A stretch of DNA of 10,231 nt, taken from the NCBI GenBank assembly GCA_004151065.3, contig NWUY0300045611.1, positions 11,934 to 22,164 on the forward strand, in the 5' to 3' direction. This document shows positions 8,398 through 10,231 of this stretch, in pieces. A program made the translations under genes and the position numbers. Numbering within the stretch: position 1 is the first letter of the stretch; each line of letters opens with the position of its first letter. The notes below the pieces were generated by a model, which saw nothing but the letters and a program-made list of their open reading frames with translations, did no database searches and was not told the DNA's origin. This DNA is from Larix sibirica. Taxonomy: Eukaryota; Streptophyta; Pinopsida; Pinales; Pinaceae.

Positions 8398-8541
8398 AAT
8401 GTTGGACTATTCAACTATACCAAGAGGGGGGGGTATCAATATAGAAAATTGTTTTAATAATCACTTCTTATTTACCATTCTCATTCACTTTCAACCAAAA
8501 TCAATCATCACATAAATACACAAGACATACAAATATTTAAT

Positions 8542-8569
8542 GTGGAAATCCAATAAGGGAGAAAACCAC
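8542..8569. other. Conserved-looking LTR hairpin motif
   Basis: Imperfect inverted repeat with GTGG at one end, CCAC at the other and TCC-AATAA-GGG at the centre. It sits about 15-20 bases past AATAAA on the minus strand, around the expected end of R. Similar GTGG/CCAC elements are common in plant LTRs. A matching arrangement occurs at 10143-10171 in a different repeat. Confidence 0.55.
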
Positions 8570-8582
8570 GAAAAGCTGTTCT

Positions 8583-8588
8583 TTTATT
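8583..8588 (-). terminator. AATAAA polyadenylation signal in the LTR
   Basis: The minus strand reads AATAAA about 210 bp downstream of the TATA box. In an LTR this order (TATA, then polyadenylation signal) marks the R region, which would end close to the hairpin at 8542-8569. It fits the architecture but is a short motif in AT-rich DNA. Confidence 0.45.
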
Positions 8589-8606
8589 AAATGATGATTA
8601 CAATGG

Positions 8607-8766
8607 TTCTCCAACACCAACTCGAAGGAGGCACCAACCTCCTAGATTCTTCACACCAAATAAAAGGATTCACCAACTCCCCGGATTATCTAGCATCAAC
8701 TGGAAGGAGGCACCAAGCCCTTATATTCTCCAACACCAACTGAAAAGAAGTTCCAACTCCTTGCCT
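8607..8766. repeat. Four-copy ~40-bp tandem repeat in the LTR
   Basis: Degenerate copies begin near 8607, 8647, 8687 and 8726, each built on TTCTCCAACACCAACT followed by a GAAGGAGGCACCAA-like stretch. They lie downstream of the TATA box on the minus strand, so within the predicted transcribed R region. Copies differ at many bases, so the array is old or under weak constraint. Confidence 0.8.
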
Positions 8767-8794
8767 TGCACCACTTTTCCACCCTAATATGATA

Positions 8795-8802
8795 TATTTA
8801 TA
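8795..8802 (-). promoter_or_regulatory. TATA box of the LTR promoter
   Basis: The minus strand reads TATAAATA. It is about 390 bp before the LTR inner edge and upstream of the AATAAA signal, as expected for an LTR promoter that drives a transcript towards lower coordinates. Transcription would be expected to start about 30 bases downstream, near 8765-8770. The start site is inferred from spacing only. Confidence 0.55.
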
Positions 8803-8814
8803 TTTCGATGTTTA

Positions 8815-8994
8815 TGTCCCGATGTCACTGTTCCAATGTTAGATGTTCTTGTTCAAATATCTTTGCTTCTATCTCGACATTGCTATTCCAATGTTTGACA
8901 TTTCTGTCCCGATGTCATTGTTCCTATGTTGGATGTTTTTGTTCATATATCTTTGTTTCTATCCCGATGTCACCATTTCGATGTTCAACATTAC
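8815..8994. repeat. Two-copy 90-bp tandem repeat upstream of the LTR TATA box
   Basis: Copies at 8815-8904 and 8905-8994 start with TGTCCCGATGTCA. Each contains a second, weaker CCCGATGTC-like block 55 bases in, so the real pattern alternates 55 and 35 bases. Because 90 is a multiple of three, the array makes Cys- and Ser-rich open frames on the plus strand, which I take as artefacts. On the minus strand the array lies just upstream of the TATA box, a place where plant LTR enhancers often occur. Confidence 0.85.
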
Positions 8995-8997
8995 CCT

Positions 8998-9219
8998 GGG
9001 TAAAATATGTCAGCACTATTTATTTGAAATTTCCACAGACTGTCTCGATGTCCAATGTCCGACGTTTCCTTGGGTTCAATACGTCGACACTATTTATTTG
9101 AACTTTCCACAGACTGTCCCGATGTCCGATGTCTGACGTTGCCTCAGGTTCAATACATCAACACTGTTTATATGGAATTTCCATAGGCCGTTTGATGTTC
9201 AATATTAAATGTTCTATGT
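8998..9219. repeat. Three-copy 74-bp tandem repeat upstream of the LTR TATA box
   Basis: Copies start at 8998, 9072 and 9146, exactly 74 bases apart. Shared landmarks are a GGGTTCAATAC-like start, CACTATTTAT, a TTTCCACAGACTGTC block and CGATGTCC. The third copy is more diverged. The CGATGTC core is shared with the 90-bp array next to it, which suggests that the two arrays grew from a common short motif. Confidence 0.85.
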
Positions 9220-9740
9220 GGACCTCCCGTGGTATCTGATTCATTTGATAATATTTTCGGATCCATGACTTCATAAACTATTCACTGTTGAATTCTGTCT
9301 TCTAATACGGACTTGTCAATTTATCCAATTTACCCAAAAATATTTCATGGGTTCGCTCCAATCTCTTTACACATTTCTAACTCTGTGCATTTACCAAGAA
9401 AATCAAGCTGAGAACTCGATTGATTTCATCTTCGTTCCCTCTTCATACCTTAGAGCTCAATTTTCATCCCCTTTTCCACAAAAACAACGTTGAATCAATT
9501 TGTATTTGTATTTTGTGGGACGACTTATTTTAGCTTGAGGTTTTTGGATTTGTTTGGGCTAATTATTCATCAACTGCGAGAGCCCCAACCCATGGGTATT
9601 ATTCCATATGTCCTGGGATTTCAATCTACTTTGGGCGCTTCCAATATTGTTTGGTTTGGGATTGATCTACACATATTTCTAGCAGATTCACGATCTCTCT
9701 TTGACATGAATGACAACATTTCTAACCATTTTTTTGTAGA
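9220..9740. other. Stretch without a recognisable gene
   Basis: Mixed sequence, possibly the outer part of the copia LTR. A plus-strand open stretch from 9490 begins at TTG and runs into 9756, but it shows no known domain and no bias that would make it a gene. No repeats, RNA genes or clear element ends were seen. Confidence 0.4.
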
Positions 9741-9843
9741 TGTGACTTATATTTAATAGGATAATAATTATGCAACTTAAATTTAATATACACAATAATT
9801 ATAAAGTTTCTCTTTAGGTGCAACTTATATTTAATATACACAA
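9741..9843. repeat. Direct repeats of a 20-24 bp AT-rich unit
   Basis: TGCAACTTAAATTTAATATACACA at 9771-9794 recurs at 9819-9842 with one base different, 48 bases on. A shorter related copy (TGTGACTTATATTTAATA) lies at 9741-9758. The role is unknown; it may be part of LTR upstream sequence or of a separate repeat. Confidence 0.75.
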
Positions 9844-9995
9844 AGCATGAAAGCAATTAAATTGAATAATGTGTAGGTCCTTCCATAGATATATCTTTAA
9901 TGATCCCATTTGTGTTACATGAAACCAAGAACCCTAACCTCTATCCCATAGGCAAGGGTAATACAATATTCAAGGCTCATAGTCTCAACAACAAT

Positions 9996-10016
9996 TGTTT
10001 CACAAAGAGTGAAACA
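9996..10016. repeat. Perfect 8-bp inverted repeat
   Basis: TGTTTCAC and GTGAAACA flank a five-base AAAGA loop. It lies between the candidate outer edge of the copia LTR (9990) and the second LTR-like terminus (10053). No function can be assigned. Confidence 0.7.
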
Positions 10017-10052
10017 TGTCACAAGCGGGATCTGAATCCAGGTGGGAAGGAT

Positions 10053-10231
10053 TGTTAGAAAAATAGGATTGCAGAAAAACAACATAAAATTAGATACAGA
10101 AATAAAACAAATAAACACAACACAAGAGGGGAACCAATATACATGGTTCACCCAATATGGGCTATGTCCACACATAAATTTCCAGTCCTTTCTATTAAAC
10201 CATCCAGCAAAATGAAAGGATATAACCTACA
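10053..10231 (-). mobile_element. Probable LTR piece of a second retrotransposon, cut by the window end
   Basis: On the plus strand it begins TGTTAG; read on the minus strand it ends CTAACA, a usual plant LTR terminus. It then has an A/C-rich stretch and the block CATGGTTCACCCAATATGGG followed by CTATGTCCAC (10142-10171), which resembles the ACGTGGTTC...ACGTCCAC blocks frequent in plant LTRs. The layout parallels the first LTR near 8400-8570. On the minus strand, 12 bases past the terminus, TGGATTCAGATC is a poor match to a tRNA-Met primer site (three mismatches), so I do not call a primer site. Only one end is in the window. Confidence 0.45.

Larger units (their letters stand above)
3981..8399 (-). 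mobile_element. Decayed Ty1/copia LTR retrotransposon, internal region
   Basis: Minus-strand element with the copia order gag, protease, integrase, reverse transcriptase. It starts at a tRNA-Met primer binding site two bases from the 5' LTR and is cut off at about 3981 inside the reverse transcriptase, where LINE sequence begins. RNase H, polypurine tract and 3' LTR are not in the window. Homology can be followed almost without gaps, but only by changing frame about nine times (near 8243, 7890, 7240, 7215, 5762, 5325, 4790, 4270 and 4040) and reading through about eleven stops. The YVDDIIFG block and large gag suggest a SIRE/Maximus-like lineage, but that is tentative. The level of damage implies an old, non-autonomous copy. 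Confidence 0.92.
8400..9990 (-). mobile_element. 5' LTR of the copia element (outer edge uncertain)
   Basis: The inner edge at 8400 is firm: minus-strand sequence ends CCAACA just before the primer binding site. Inside are a TATA box (8795-8802), AATAAA (8583-8588), a hairpin (8542-8569) and tandem repeats on both sides of the TATA box. The outer edge is a guess. At 9979-9990 the plus strand reads ATAGTCTCAACA, whose complement TGTTGAGACTAT matches the inner terminus TGTTGGACTAT except for one added base, so 9990 is the best candidate, giving an LTR of about 1.6 kb. An edge nearer 9220 is also possible. The 3' LTR is not in the window, so no LTR pair or target duplication can be compared. Confidence 0.55.

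Noticed and set aside
8808-9136. Cys- and Ser-rich plus-strand open frames that look like a repetitive small secreted protein
   Set aside because: The periodicity comes from the 90-bp DNA repeat, whose length is a multiple of three. The frames are lost in the 74-bp array, and two different frames look equally open.
8607-9219. CRISPR-like array
   Set aside because: The units are contiguous tandem repeats with no unique spacers, and the context is a plant LTR.
9490-9756. 88-codon plus-strand open stretch as a possible small host gene
   Set aside because: It starts at TTG, has no recognisable domain and no promoter or splice signals that I can support.
10022-10045. tRNA B-box-like block (GGATTCAGATCC on the minus strand), as in a tRNA-derived SINE
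   Set aside because: No A box at the expected distance, no tRNA fold and no SINE tail could be seen.
9915-10175. 86-codon minus-strand open stretch with hydrophobic segments
   Set aside because: It crosses the LTR-like terminus at 10053 and shows no family resemblance; probably chance.

Overview
This window looks like repetitive DNA from a flowering plant nuclear genome. It is AT-rich and holds two kinds of plant retrotransposon lying next to each other. No intact host gene, rRNA, tRNA or CRISPR array is visible. The plant call rests on an L1-type LINE with a C-terminal RNase H of the plant kind, a plant Ty1/copia element primed by initiator tRNA-Met, and plant-style LTR sequence. The species cannot be told from what is here.

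Layout, left to right. Positions 1-108 are unassigned AT-rich DNA. Positions 109-3980 hold a 5'-truncated L1-type LINE on the minus strand: a short poly(A), a 3' UTR, an ORF2 with RNase H, zinc-knuckle and reverse transcriptase regions, and the last part of the endonuclease. The reading frame stays the same for about 3.7 kb and is broken by only two in-frame TAG codons. At about 3980 the LINE abuts, base to base, a decayed Ty1/copia element, also on the minus strand, running from about 3981 to its primer binding site at 8386-8397. Copia order along the minus strand is gag (with three zinc knuckles and a coiled coil), protease, integrase and reverse transcriptase. The copy has about nine frameshifts and about eleven in-frame stops, and its RNase H and 3' LTR are absent. 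The 5' LTR begins at 8400 and continues rightward. It contains a TATA box, an AATAAA signal, a conserved hairpin and three sets of tandem repeats (periods 40, 90 and 74 bp). Its far edge is unresolved; a candidate lies at 9990. From 10053 to the window end there is a probable LTR piece of another element, sharing a hairpin motif with the first LTR.

Functionally this is a nested graveyard. The LINE is much less damaged than the copia element, which fits a later arrival or rearrangement of the LINE into or next to an already old copia copy. Neither element is autonomous: the copia proteins are interrupted throughout and an integrase catalytic aspartate is changed, while the LINE lacks its 5' end and carries two stops. 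I looked for a new biological system and did not find one. The best leads are the chimeric LINE/copia junction without target site duplications, the nested tandem repeats upstream of the LTR TATA box, and the hairpin motif shared by two different LTRs.
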